Position numbers and translations under genes: made by a program. Of a stretch of DNA of 64,000 nt, positions 21,716 to 33,935 are shown piece after piece (within the stretch, counting starts at the first letter, position 1; each line of letters begins with the position of its first letter). The stretch lies in NCBI RefSeq assembly GCF_012489685.1, contig NC_080042.1:36957158-37021157 (forward strand). The letters are read 5' to 3'. This DNA is from Lotus japonicus. Its lineage: Eukaryota > Streptophyta > Magnoliopsida > Fabales > Fabaceae. The notes beneath the pieces are model-generated. The model saw nothing but the letters and a program-made list of their open reading frames with translations. It was not told the origin of the DNA and did no database searches.

Positions 21716-24700
21716 TCACTCTGGACAAAAGTCCATGTTCAGATTTTTCAGAATAAAATTAAATCTATCCTCTGCTAAGGGCTTTGTAAAGATATCTGCC
21801 CATTGATGGTCAGTATCAACAAACTTCAGAAGAAGTACGCCCTTCTGTACATAATCTCTAATAAGGTGATACTTTACCTCAATGTGCTTTGCCCTTGAAT
21901 GCAAGATAGGATTCTTACTCAATGAGATTGCAGCAGTGTTATCACAATAGATTGGGATATTGCTCTCAAGGATCTGATAATCCTCCAGCTGATGTTTCAT
22001 CCAGAGCATCTGAGTGCTGCATATTGCTGCTGAGATATATTCTGCCTCTGCAGTTGATAGTGCAATGGTTGATTGCCTCTTGCTTGCCCATGAGACTAGA
22101 TTGCTTCCCAGAAATTGACAATTTCCAGAAGTACTTTTTCTCTCTGTTCTATCTCCAGCATAATCAGCATCACAACAACCTGAAAGCTTATACTCTGATG
22201 TTTTCTTATACATCAAGCCAAGGTTAGTGGTGCCTTTCAGATACCTTAGGATCCTCTTAACAGCAGTTAAGTGGGTTTCCCTTGGATCTGATTGGAAACG
22301 AGCACATAAGTGAACACTAAATAATATGTCTGGCCTAGATGCAGTTAAGTATAGAAGTGAACCTATCATGCCACGATAGAGCTTCTGACATACTTTACCA
22401 CTTTTATCTTCTTTCTCCAGAATGCATGTAGGATGCATTGGAGTCTTGGCCACTGTAGATTCCAGCATATTGAACTTCTTCAGAAGTTCTTTAGTGTACT
22501 TGCTCTGATGGATATATGTTCCTTCTGGTGTTTGATCAACTTGTATTCCCAGAAAGTACTTTAATTCTCCCATCATACTCATCTCAAATTCAGCCTGCAT
22601 CATCTCAGAAAATTCTTTGCATAGAGATTGATTAGCAGAACCAAATATAATATCATCAACATAAATTTGCACAATTAAGATATCATCTTTATAAGTCTTG
22701 CAAAAAAGAGTTGTATCTACTTTACCCCTTACAAACTCATTCTCCAGAAGGAATGAGCTAAGTCTCTCATACCATGCTATGGGAGCTTGCTTCAGACCGT
22801 AGAGTGATTTCTTCAATTTGAACACATGGTCTGGTTTCTTCTAATCTTCGAAACCTGGGGGTTGATGAACATAGACTTCCTCTGAGATATAACCATTTAG
22901 GAAGGCGCTCTTTACGTCCATCTGATGTAGAACTATGTTGTGATTTACTGAGAAAGAGATCAACAGTCTGATTGCCTCCAGTCTTGCTACTGGAGCAAAT
23001 GTTTCAGTGTAGTCTATTCCTTCCTGCTGGCTGTAGCCTTGAGCAACTAGCCTTGCCTTGTTTCTGACTACATCTCCTTTCTCATTCAGCTTGTTTCTGA
23101 ATACCCACTTCGTTCCAATAACATAGACATTCTCAGGCTTCTTCACTAAGCTCCAAACATCGTTCTTGGAAAATTGATTCAGTTCTTCTTACATGGCCAG
23201 AATCCAATCCTTGTCCTGAAGAGCTTCATCTATGGACTTGGGTTCAATTAAGGACACCAATCCTTTCAGACTGAGCAAGGTCTCTTCAGAGGGTCTGAAG
23301 GCAGATCTGGTTCTGACTGGTTCGTCTTTGTTGCCCAGAATCAATTCCTTAGGGTGAGCTGCAGTGATTCTGCTCTTCTTCAGAGTTTGTGAGTTAGAGG
23401 GACCAGCTTCTTCCTCTGGTTCATCTTCCTCTGGCTCATCTTCCTCTGGAGCTTTGCCTTTGTCAGAAACATTAATGCTTAAATCTGCAAACTTTTCAAC
23501 TAGCTTTGACTGGTCAGAGTCAAGCTTATCATCAAATCTAACATGAATAGATTCTTCAATAGTCTTAGCATCAGTATTATAAAATCTAAAACCTTTAGAT
23601 CTCTCAGAGTAACCGAGTAATAGACACTTAGAAGACTTAGCATCAAATTTATGCAATCTATCCTTAGTATTGAGAACATAACAAACACAGCCAAAAGGAT
23701 GAAAATAAGAAATGTTGGGTTTTATGTTCTTCCACAATTCATAAGGAGTCTTATTCAGAATTGGTCTCACAGAGATTCTGTTCTGAATGTAACATGCTGT
23801 ATTTACTGCCTCTGCCCAAAAGTGCTTAGCCATGCCAGTTTCTTGGAGCATGGTTCTAGCCATCTCCTGAAGAGTTCTGTTCTTCCTCTCAACAACACCA
23901 TTTTGTTGAGGAGTTCTGGGACAAGAGAAATCATGTGTAATTCCATAGGAATCAAACAGACTCTCAAACTTATCATTCTCAAACTCTCCACCATGGTCAC
24001 TTCTGACACGCACAATCCTACAAGCCTTCTCGTTTTGCACTTGAGCAATGAAGGTAGAGAACACAGCATGAGACTCATCCTTGCGGGTTAGAAACTTTAC
24101 CCATGTCCAACGGCTATAGTCATCAACGATAACCATCCCATATCTCTTGCCACCTATAGACTCAGTTTTCACTGGTCCAAAAAGGTCGATATGCAGAAGT
24201 TCCAACGGCCTTGAGGTTGAGACAACATTCTTTGCCTTGAAAGGGACTTTTGTGAATTTGCCTTTCTGACATGCTTCACAAAGAGCGTCTGAAGCGAACT
24301 TCAGATTGGGTAAGCCCCTGACAAGGTTTAGCTTGCTCAGCTGAGAAATCTTTCTCATACTGGCATGCCCTAACCGTCTATGCCATACCCACTGCTCTTC
24401 ATTAACAGACAGAAGGCACTTCACATTCTGAGCCTCCAACTCAGATAATCTGATCTTATAGATGTTGTTCTTCCTCTTGCTGTTAAACAGAACAGAGCCA
24501 TCGATCTGACTTACAGCCCGGCAGGACTTTTGATTGAATATAACATCATAACCCTTGTCAGCTAATTGACTTATAGACAATAAGTTATGTGTTAAGCCGT
24601 CTACCAATAACACATTATCAATGCATGGACTACTATCTACACAAATAGTACCAGTACCAACAATTTTACCCTTTTCATTTCCTCCAAAGCCAACTTCGCC

Positions 24701-24801
24701 TCCAGGCTTAAGTTTCAGCTCTCAGAACATACGCCTTTCTCCCGTCATGTGACGCGAGCATCCACTGTCCAGATACCATGATTGGTGTTTCAGTGGAGCT
24801 A
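21716..24801 (-). pseudogene. pol: S1 pol, unit 2
   Basis: Copy of 10070-13155 with the shared stops TGA (about 24722), TAA (23189) and TAG (22841). Unlike unit 1, the RT-RNase H part is open for 369 aa (21716-22825): YVDD at residues 55-58 and RNase H acidic residues near 219, 260 and 295. The integrase ORF (23189-24613) has H78, H83, C112, C115 and D143, D206, E242. A His-to-Tyr difference from unit 1 lies near 23120. Confidence 0.9.
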
Positions 24802-26456
24802 TCAAGGATATCTGCAACATAGATAATCTTGTCCTTAGGTACCCACTTTCTGGGTCCTCTCTTGTTAGTTACCCCAGAAGTTCTGACAACTTTGGGTTTC
24901 TCAACATGATAATGTAAAGGAATTTTTGCATGATATTTAGACATAGAGAAAGATCCCTTTTTAAGAGGATGTTTAGCAACTTTAGCAGGTACAGGATCAG
25001 GCAATATGGTACCAGAGGGAACAAAGCATTCATACAAGGATTTAGCTTTAGACACAGAGGGCTCATTTCTAATTGGTTTAGAATAGCCAATGCCATGCAT
25101 TCCATTTCTGCTTACGCCATAGATCATTGAAGCCATTAAGCTTCTATCCACGCTTTTAGCTAGGAATCTTTGAAAAGACTTTTCATACTTAGATTCATTT
25201 CTACAATCAGAGGCATCACATGCAACAATTTCTTCTAACTTACCAATTTGGTTCTTAAGCACAGAGTTAGAATTGATCAAGGCATGATTATCATTTTTCA
25301 AATCAGAAATAATTTTCTCATGTTCAGAAGGAGTCTTGGAAACAGCAGATAAGTTCTTTTTAAGCTTCTTATGCTTAGACAATAAGGAGTTATATTTATC
25401 CATAATATCAGACAATGCATGTTTCAGTTCAGAGGTAGAGAAAGAAGCGAATACCTCATTTTCATCGTCTGAGTTAGGATCTCCTTCTGATTCTGAGTCA
25501 GAGTCAACAGCTTCCTTTGACTCTGCTTCCTTGTCTTTGACAATCGCCATGAGTCCTTGGACTTCACCATCAGAGTCAACATCCTCTGACTCTGATTCAT
25601 CAAATGTCACCATCAGACTCTTCTTCGTCTTGAAGTGCTTCTTTGGCTTCTTGTCTTTCTTCAACTTTGGACAATCACTTTTGTAGTGCCCAGATTCTTT
25701 GCACTCAAAACATGTGACTTCCTTGATTGAAGACTTCTTCTGGCCTGAGGACTCATACTTTCCTTTTGCCTTTCCAGAGCCTTTGAACTTGCTCTGCCTG
25801 TGCTTCCAGATGCGGTTGAGTCTCTTGGAGATCAGAGTCAGCTCATCTTCATCAGAATCTTCTGATGCTTCTTCAGATTCCTCTTCTTCAGCTTGAAGAG
25901 CTTTTGACTTCTCAACCTTAGCCTTTTCAGATTTGGATTTCAAGGCTATGGACTTTTTCCTCAGATCTTGCATCTCTGAGCGCTTCAGCTCATGGCATTT
26001 CAAAATGCTGATGAGTTCTTCTAAACTCATATTCTCAACGTCTCTCGTGAGCTCTATTGAAGTCACCAAAGGCATCCAACTTTCAGGAAGACACCTGATG
26101 ACCCTTATGACATGATCTTTTGTTGTGTAGCTCTTGTTGAGAGGTCGTATGCCAGCTACAAGCAACTGAAATCTGGAGAACATTTCTTCAATGGACTCAT
26201 TTGGCTCCATGATGAAGGATTCATACTTTTGGATCAAAGACAATGTCTTTGATTCTTTGACTTTCTTGTTTCCTTCATGAGACATCTTCAGAGATTCGAA
26301 AATGCCTTTTGCAAACTCACGATCTGTAATCTTCTGGTACTCTTCATAGGAAATAGCACTTAGAAGAATTGCTCTTGCTTTGTGATGTTGTGAGTACAGC
26401 TTCTTTTGATCTGCAGTCATCTCTGACCTTGGGATCTTCTTGCCATCTGCATCAAC
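24708..26456 (-). pseudogene. gag: S1 gag, N-terminus missing (unit 2)
   Basis: Copy of 13062-14810 with one Ala-to-Thr difference in the 570-aa frame (residue 59). Zinc knuckle CFECKESGHYKSDC is at residues 237-250. It is truncated at exactly the same base as unit 1, where unit 3 begins. The truncation therefore belongs to the duplication junction and is not an independent event. Confidence 0.9.
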
Positions 26457-26580
26457 TCCTTAGATATAAACGAATGTGTAGCACCTGAATCAAATAACAC
26501 AAACAAAGGAGTTCCAGCAAATAGAACCACAACCGAATGTCAGTGCCCCAAATAATAATAAATAACTTAATGTATAAACA

Positions 26581-27336
26581 TGAAGGTGCGAAAAACACTA
26601 GAAAGGGGGGGTTTGAATAGAGTTTTTTAATAAAGGGTATACTTTTAGAACTTTTTCAAAACTCAAGGATAAGAACTAAGTGCTGAAGGATAAGAAGTTA
26701 AGCACGCGAGTATTTTATCCTGGTTCACTTGAGATAAAAGCTCAAGCTAATCCAGTCCACCTGTGAAGGTGATTTCTTCCTTCTTCTGATGAAGGCAATT
26801 CACTAAAATCAATGAGTGTTACAACTGCACTTTGCTACCTGCTAAGTGACTAACAATACACTGATTTTCTCACTAGTATCCTCTTAAAAAGATGATCTAC
26901 CGATCCTCTTAAGACTAGCTAAACACTGAATCAACCTTGATTCAGTCCTCTCAAGATCCGACCAACCTTGGTCTCTTAAGGAACTTTACAATGTAATGTA
27001 AAAGGTTTCGGGTTTAGAATAAGTGCTTCTTAAAAGCTAATGGTAAACTTAGATGTTTAAGAACAGTGAAGAAATAATGCTAAGAGATTGGTTTGTAAAT
27101 GTTGAATGATTTCAGCAAAGTTTCTTGGCCTCTTTCTTCTTTCTTCAGCCTTTATATACTCCAAGACTTATGATGTAGCCGTTGCTAGGGTTTTATCCGT
27201 TGGAGTGGCAATCTTGTAATATCAGACTGCTAGGCTGAACAAGGTAGGTGGCGGACAGACTGAGACTTGTACGATGTTGTACTATGATAGCGACCTGTCC
27301 TTTCACCAGTTGACTTGTGATCTGTAGTGCTTCAGA
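26581..27336 (-). mobile_element. Sirevirus LTR fragment (S2 type), unit 3
   Basis: Third copy of 1177-1932, truncated at the same base by the Athila-like fragment. Confidence 0.8.
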
Positions 27337-28642
27337 CTGAGACAACCCAAGTTTTGTTATTTTGCTTGTTTGTTTGTTGCATTTTGCAGGGATTGAGAGC
27401 CTAAATTCTAGAGTAGGAGGTGACTCTAAGGCCTCCGTGGTAATTGGTAAAGAAGGTCAACTCTTTCCCTTAGTTTAGCTCATGCATCTTTGCATATCTT
27501 CCTTTTGTAGCTTTTATTTTTTTCTTTTAATCTTGCATTGTTATTTAAGTTTATGTTTTGGGTCTTTCACTTCCCTATACTCACATGCTTTAGCTATAGT
27601 TTTGCTTCCTTACTTGTGCTGTTTTGGAAATGTTTTCGTGAATACTTGTGTTTTGTTTTTGGGGATGAGTGATTACATGTTGGGGAAGGAAGGAGGAGAC
27701 TTCGGTCTTCCGAGTGTTTCTCGAGAAAGGAGTCGAGGTGAGTCCATTAAGGGTCTATCTTTGACCCTTCACCATAAAATGTCCCTGGAGGATCCTGACT
27801 CACCTGCAATTCTTGGTTCTGCGTTGATTTCGCTCATAGCATGCTTAGTGATTCTTGCTTTATTCTTGAGACTTGTAGGATTTCTTGAGATTCTGAATTC
27901 ATTGTTTGAACATTGTCTTTAGTTGTCCCATTTGAGCCTTATTGGAGAATTTGTTTTAGCCAAGTTTTTGGGACGGATGTTTGGTTGGAATATTGGGGAG
28001 TGATGGTCCTTGTTGTGTTGTTTGGAGCTGGAAAAATGAGAAATAGACTCTTGCCCCAAAAAGAAAAAAAATCAGTAAAAAAGAAGGAAAGAAAAAGGAC
28101 TCCTAACCAAAAGTTGGAGTTGGAAAAAAGGAAAAAAAAAAGTTTGAAAAGGTGGGTGCAAGAGACTTGTAAAAAAAGTGTGTTGTAAGCTCCGGGGTTA
28201 TTAGAAGAGGACCACACTCAATGTGCTTGAAAGCCTAGTTTTCCCTTAGGGACCAACCACCATCATGCTTTACCTAGCCAATGTTTCAACCCTTTTGGAA
28301 GTCTCTTTGAATATTTGCATGTTTGATCTTTGTTGCTATTGAGTGAATGACATTCAGGACCTATGAACTTGTTTGTGTGCTCAGTGCACTAAATGAACAT
28401 CTTGTCCTAGGATTTTTAGTTCTATATGCTTCTCATGAATGGACTCTACACTCTTCTCTTTTCAAAAGATGCATGAAGTAGGTTGTCGGGTCTTTCTCTT
28501 GGAACTAGCTGTGATTACTTTGTCCCCCTGTTTTTGTGAAGTATTCCTTGTTGAGAGCACTTGTTTGGGAGCATTTCTTGCGCTTGAGGGCAAGCGAGTG
28601 TTATTTACGCTCGAGGGCGAGCTGTCGTTGAGTAAAGTGGTG
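27337..28642 (+). mobile_element. Athila/Tat-like 3' noncoding part, unit 3
   Basis: Third copy of 1933-3238, with the same A/AG-rich tract and no pol domains. Confidence 0.5.
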
Positions 28643-31182
28643 TGATGACCCTATTTTAGTAGTGTTTTTATGGTCATTTCTTTGATAGTTTTGAGTCTTT
28701 TTGTTGAGTCTCATGTAGTGTTTCATGCATTCTCATGCATTTTTATTCTTTTCTTTAGTCTTTAATTTGTTTTGGTAATTTAGTAGTTTTATAGGTAGTT
28801 TTCTTGCATTTTAAGTAAAGTTTAGGACTTGCATGGTTTTGTTGTGTTTTATGAAGGATCTCTTGTGCTAATAAGCTCTTTGAGCTTCTAGAATTTTCCT
28901 TGGCTTGTTGGTTAAGTTTCAGATCAGGAACTGAAGAAGGAAGAAGGCCAATAAGCTTGGAATTGATGGGAAACTTAAAGAGGATTGAAAAGAGGAGTTT
29001 CAGAAGCCAAAAAGCCCTTTTCAGGCGAGCTTAAGCGCCTAGGCGCTGGGGGATGGGCGCCTAGGCGCCAATTGGGTCCAGAGAGCATGTTTTTACATGC
29101 AATTGGCGCTCAGGCGCTCTGAATTGGCGCTTGAGCGCCCAGACTCGACCTGTTTGCCTATAAATAGGCTTTTTGTCATTTCTTTTGTACCTTTTGTCAT
29201 TTTTATCATTTTTTTCATAAGTTAGAAGAGAGAGCTTGAGTTCTGAAGCTTTGGGAGCTTTTCCTAGGCCTTATGATCCAGGTTTTATCTTTACATTCTA
29301 GCATGGATTCCATAGCCATGTTTGGCTAAAACCCCTTTTGTTTTGGGTTCTTTGGGAGACTTTGGATGTTTTAGCTTTCAATCCATTTCTATTCATGATG
29401 TTCTGAGTAAACCCTTGAATCTCACTTCTATGCTTTATCTTTCGAGCTTGTATGCATGCTAGCTTCTCACTTTTCTATAATCATAACGATAGTTTGTTAT
29501 AGAATTGGGACTTGTTGTGAGATTACTTCTTCTATACTTGTTGCTAGGAATAGAGGAAGGGTTTGAAGGTATGAAAAACGGTAGAAAGGGGGGGTTTGAA
29601 TAACGTTTTCAATATAAAACTTCCACCTTAAAGATTTAGACAAATCTTTCGAGAACTTAAGTGCTAAAGAAAAGAGATAGAAAAGCACACAAGGATTTTA
29701 TCCTGGTTCACTTGATAAATCACTCAAGCTACTCCAGTCCACCCGTTAAGGTGATTTCTTCCTTCTTAGAATGAAGGCAATCCACTAATCAGGTAAGAGT
29801 TACAACTGCACTTGAAACCTACAAGTGACTAACAATTACACTGACTTAGCTCACACTAAGATTCACTCTCTTAGTCTTCTCTAGGATCCGATCAACCTTG
29901 ATCTCCTAAAGGAACTAAACAAACTGTTTATCAAAGAATTGTTTACAAGAGATTTGCTTCTAAAAAGCTAATAGTAAACTCAATGAATTTCAGATGAAAG
30001 AAAACTTAGAAGATTTTAAATATGTCTTGCGCGTATGTATTGCTTCTAGCCATTTCTTTCTGTCTTCAGCCTCTTTATATACTCCAAGGATTAGGGTTGA
30101 GCGATGCATGGGAAATGCTACCGTTGGAGGGCAGTTCTGGAAAATCCAGCTTCTGCTGTGGCTGAGAACGTTAGGTAGGTCGTCAGGAAGGTACAGTAGC
30201 TTTTGTACTTGGATAGCGACGCGACCTTTAAACCTAGGAGACTTCTGATCAGGGGAATGCTTCATATTGGAACTTGTGAAGCCGGTTGATCAGAGTCAGA
30301 GGGAAAGCACAGATCCTCTGACCATTGTATCTTCTGATTCTGAACTCAGAGGGAAGAACATGGCCTTCAGAGTTTCTTGCTTCTGGACTTCAGAGTTTCC
30401 ACTATTCAGCTTCTGGATCTTCAGAGTCTTCTACACCATCAGAACATCTGAGCCTTCAGTGTTTCTTGGTTATCAGACTTTCTGGATCTTCAGAACTTCT
30501 AGTGACTGAGTCCACATCAGAGTTTGTATAACTTCAGAACTTCTGAAGCTTTTCCACTGTTCATACTGAACATGGTGAATGCGAAAGCGTTGCTTGGGTC
30601 ACTCTTTATACACAGTGCTTCTGATTTGTGTGAGATTGAGTTGAGGTCAGAGCCTGTAAATAGCACACTCAGAAAAACACGTTAGAGTACCACAATTGTT
30701 CATATCAAAAGGTTAACTTGTAATCATCAAAACATAGAGTTGTACTACTAGATCAAAACTTGATCTTACAGGGTTGGGGTTTGTTGGCCTGATTTGTATG
30801 CTTAGTGCTCCTAGCAATTGTTTAGGTTATCAAGGAATTGAACCTATCTATTGGTTAGGAAGGGTTTTCTTTACGAGGCATCCATAGATGACTAACTAGG
30901 CTAGAACATCAAGGAGAGACTCGGGATTAATTGAATAGGAAGGTTTGCTAAAACTGAAATAGTTGAACAAGAACCCAAGGCAATCTCATCTCTGTTTTTA
31001 AATCGCTTTATTACTTGATTACTTGTCTTTTTACAAACTCAAGAAACAACCATTTATTAAAACTGAAATTTACTTTCTTTTCAACCTTAAACTTGAATCT
31101 TAAACTGAATTAGCAATCTAATTCCCTGTGGTTCGATAATTTAAAACCCGGAGGTATTCGTACACTTGCGAATTGACCAACA
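28643..31182 (+). mobile_element. Athila/Tat-like LTR split by S1 solo LTR
   Basis: The only complete copy of this LTR in the window. The left part is 28643-29563 and the right part is 30771-31182, ending in ACCAACA. Without the insertion and one copy of the duplication it is about 1.33 kb. GC-rich palindromes and a TATA box lie at 29035-29166. The R/U5 side carries a style of end (TTCGTACACTTGCGAATTG) that I associate with Athila/Tat LTRs. No primer-binding site follows, consistent with a 3' LTR. It abuts the last 27 bp of an S2 LTR. Confidence 0.6.
29564..30770 (-). mobile_element. S1 solo LTR with GGGTT target-site duplication
   Basis: A 1,207-bp LTR, same length as 4160-5366 and nearly identical. 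It is flanked by GGGTT at 29559-29563 and 30771-30775. The flanking Athila-like LTR continues across it without other change, so it is a bona fide insertion site reduced to a solo LTR by LTR-LTR recombination. Confidence 0.93.
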
Positions 31183-31209
31183 AACCACTGATCAAAACTT
31201 GATCTTACA
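31183..31209 (-). mobile_element. S2 3' LTR remnant (27 bp)
   Basis: Ends CTTGATCTTACA like the S1 LTR, directly before the polypurine tract. On its left it joins the end of the Athila-like LTR. The rest of the 3' LTR is either lost or represented by the fragments at 1177, 14935 and 26581. Confidence 0.75.
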
Positions 31210-31910
31210 ATCTCCCCCTTTTTGATGATGACAAAACAAGTATTTTGATGAACAATTCTTAAACAATAAACTGAATACACAAGAGAAAGGAGATCAGAAA
31301 TTAAACTTATACTTGTGTAACGGTCAGTATTGCTCATTCTGAATCTGGGACAACACCTGATTCTGAGCTGGGGTCTCCCCCTGACTCCCCCTGAATCTAT
31401 GACTTGATGAGATGATAAATAGTCTAGATTCGGAGTCTTGGTGACGTGATCAGAAGATACGCGTATAAGGATGTATACTCATCAGAAGTGATGGTTCAGA
31501 ACTTGCGTAGATCACATAGAACCATAGATTCTTGTCCAGATATAATTGGAATAAGGCGTCAGAAGCAAAATAGTTCAGAATATGAACAAAATGTATTCCT
31601 TATTTGAGACGCTTGACAATATCTATGTGCTATAAGTATTGATACTTATTCTCCTCTACTGGTTTTATATAATATAAAAAGTTTATCAAAACCATTTATG
31701 TACTCCCCGTTTTTGTCATAATCAAAAAGAGTGAAAAACAAAGCCAACAATAACAATAACAAGAAAGCGATGCAAAGAAGAGGTGTTATTATTACTGAAC
31801 GGAGAAAGAGTACAGAGGATAGAGAGGAATGAAGAAAACTAATCCTAGATACATAGGAAAGCTTGAGAATTCTTCATGGAGAGAAGTTTAAGGTGTAGGG
31901 GACGCATGTC
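31210..31910 (-). promoter_or_regulatory. S2 3' untranslated region with repeated polypurine tracts
   Basis: AAAAAGGGGGAGA abuts the LTR remnant (31210-31223). Two GGGGGAG cores lie side by side at 31374-31395, and a degenerate one with the GACAAAAAC context lies near 31703. Unlike S1 there is no antisense ORF in this region. Confidence 0.65.
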
Positions 31911-32002
31911 CTAATCAATTGAGGCTAACTGGGTAGCCAGTTCTTCCTTCAGAGCTGCATTCTCCTGGATAGCCTCTTGATCCGCTTCATTGTGATCTTC
32001 TT
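31911..32002 (-). pseudogene. S2 third ORF, C-terminal end
   Basis: About 30 codons ending in TAG at 31911-31913. They are Glu/Ala/Gln/Leu-rich with coiled-coil character, like the C-terminus of the S1 third ORF. The upstream part continues at 44967 beyond the T2 insertion, with the TTCTT duplication at the break. Confidence 0.7.
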
Positions 32003-32487
32003 TGTAACACCCCGATTTCGGTGGCGTCACTTTAGTAACCAAAAGAAAATACTTTAAGCGGAAAAACGTGAATTATTTTTTTTCGACAATATAACTAAAG
32101 ACAGAAAGCAATAAAACTCCCCAACAAAAGATAAAAGGAACTACTATACAACTATATATACATGCCTCGCTAAACACTACCACGTCACGAGTAACCTCCA
32201 GTGACGGGTGACAGAAAAAGAGTAACGCCCGAAGGCAATATGTACAGTCCAAGATAAAGATACTGTGTCCGCAACACTAAACTACAAAATCTGAGAGCAA
32301 GTTGGCCCAGCGGCCTAAGAAAAGACCCCCTAAATCCAACCAGCTCTCTGTGATCTCCATAGGAAACCACACAAAAGCTACCGGTAGGAAAACTACCCTG
32401 TCCCCAAAAACCGGAAACATGACGGTCAGAGCATCGACACTACTCCTACACTATCCCTACCCGAGGAGCCCACACTAGCACTCGATC

Positions 32488-33027
32488 CTACACGCTAGCG
32501 CGGTCGTCATCCGAATCTGCATCCAGGACGACTAGGTCGACGTACTCAACACTGCCCTCTCTGTCCACCCTAATGCGCTCCTGCACTGGACTCTCGGGCT
32601 CGGGGCCCGGAACGAGATCCGCGATGACAGCAGCAGCAGTAGACGGACTAGACTCCGTCGAAGCCCCACCTACTGGCACCTCCTCAGAGGGGTCCTCATC
32701 ATCTGAAGGGGATGGTGGCGGTGGAGGTACTCCCAAGCCGGGTCCACAGTGTACTCCTGGAGGCAGGTTGAAGCTCACTATGTGCCTCCTCATCACTCCC
32801 TCCGTCAAGCGTCCAAATCGGTCGACACGGTCCTCCATGATCCGACCGGTGTAGGTCGCACGGTGGCCCTCGGGATCGACCACCCATGCACCTGGGTCGT
32901 CTTGATCAAGCATCTCGTACCTGGACCCCCCCGACGGGCTGACCATGGTAAACCAATCCCCCATACTCATCTGACAAATGGCGTAGTCCGCCCAAACACA
33001 CACAGCAGACGCGAGGGTCAACTCCAA
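32488..33027 (-). CDS. ORF inside T2 3' LTR (179 aa, unknown function)
   Basis: An uninterrupted frame in the R/U5 half of the LTR, downstream of the LTR's TATA box in transcript order. The middle is Pro-rich (GVPPPPPSPSDDEDPSEE) and the C-terminus very acidic (VVLDADSDDDRASV). Nothing in it matches a domain I recognise. The copy in the other LTR (41295-41834) is equally open, with only a few changes. Related but decayed frames sit at the same place in two other Tekay-family LTRs in this window (minus strand of 59866-60431; plus strand 62503-62640). That supports real coding. It could instead be a host exon captured by the LTR. Confidence 0.5.
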   Translation of the reverse strand: MELTLASAVCVWADYAICQMSMGDWFTMVSPSGGSRYEMLDQDDPGAWVVDPEGHRATYTGRIMEDRVDRFGRLTEGVMRRHIVSFNLPPGVHCGPGLGVPPPPPSPSDDEDPSEEVPVGGASTESSPSTAAAVIADLVPGPEPESPVQERIRVDREGSVEYVDLVVLDADSDDDRASV

Positions 33028-33679
33028 AGAATTATATAATTAATAAAACCAGATATAATTATAGGATAATAAATACTCGCCTCTCAGGCTTATAAGTTTT
33101 GGGATAGCTTCCTAGGGTTGCATGTATCACAATGAATATAAAGAGCCATAAAACAAGTAGCATGCCTCAAAAATAGGATAAACAGTTACCAATCACACTC
33201 AGCAACTAAGTCAGCATGTATGTTGCATGAAATGCAATGCTGGGTAACAAAATGCATTCCGGAAGAAGGATGGACATCAACGAGGCGGCCCTAACACCAG
33301 CCACGGTGGGTACCTTCCTGCTCGCGTGTCTCTTACACCACACAAAAGTAGTCAGATCAGCAGTGAACCCGTAGGTCTGCCATTCCGTCTGCTACTGAGG
33401 ACCACCGTAGTGTCCTAAATATGGAAATCCGGGTCTTATGACCATTTTGGAATCCACCGAGGTCCGGTATCACGCCGTGTATTAACCTCAAAATGAGTGC
33501 ATGAATGCAAGTGATTAGCCAAACAACGTCTCCGACCTCACCCGACACGTCGCCACGTGTTCTAGATAACTTAAAGTCTCTAAAAGAATACCCTAAGGTA
33601 AATGTCGATTCTGCGACAAAATACAATTAATCATAAACAAAAGAGTGCAACCACTCACGACAACTCTTCGAGTCATCAA

Positions 33680-33935
33680 TGCTCTCACGAAGTCTCTCGC
33701 TTCTGTGGAGTCTCACACATTCACAAAGTCTCACGCTTCAGTGAAGTTTTATGCTTTCACAAGGTCTCACGCCTCAGTGAATTTACACACTTGCACGAAG
33801 TCTCACGCTTCAATGAAGTTTCATGCTGTTCACGAGGTCTCACGCCTCAGTGAAGATCCATGCTTTCCACAAGGTCTCACGCCTCAGTGGAGTATCACGC
33901 ATTCACAAGGTCTCACACCTCCGTGAAGCTTCTCG
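33680..33935 (-). repeat. 36-37-bp minisatellite in T2 3' LTR
   Basis: About seven units, each containing (plus strand) TCTCACGC followed by CTTCAGTGAAG-type sequence. TCTCAC recurs at 33729, 33765, 33801, 33838, 33875 and 33911. The other LTR has the same array at 42487-42742 with the same number of units. Confidence 0.9.

Larger units (their letters stand above)
14811..26456. repeat. Tandem duplication unit 2 (11,646 bp including 100 N)
   Basis: Near-identical second copy of 1053-14810. The offset to unit 1 is 13,758 before the N gap and 11,646 from 18411 onward. So 2,210 bp of unit 1 (3391-5600) correspond to the 100 N. It begins with 83 bp of Ty3 protease sequence and ends in S1 gag at 26456, where unit 3 begins with the same junction. 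Confidence 0.9.
26457..30770. repeat. Tandem duplication unit 3 (partial)
   Basis: Matches unit 1 positions 1053-5366 with a constant offset of 25,404. It diverges exactly at the right end of the S1 LTR: unit 1 goes into the S1 interior, unit 3 goes into the rest of the Athila-like LTR. Confidence 0.9.
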
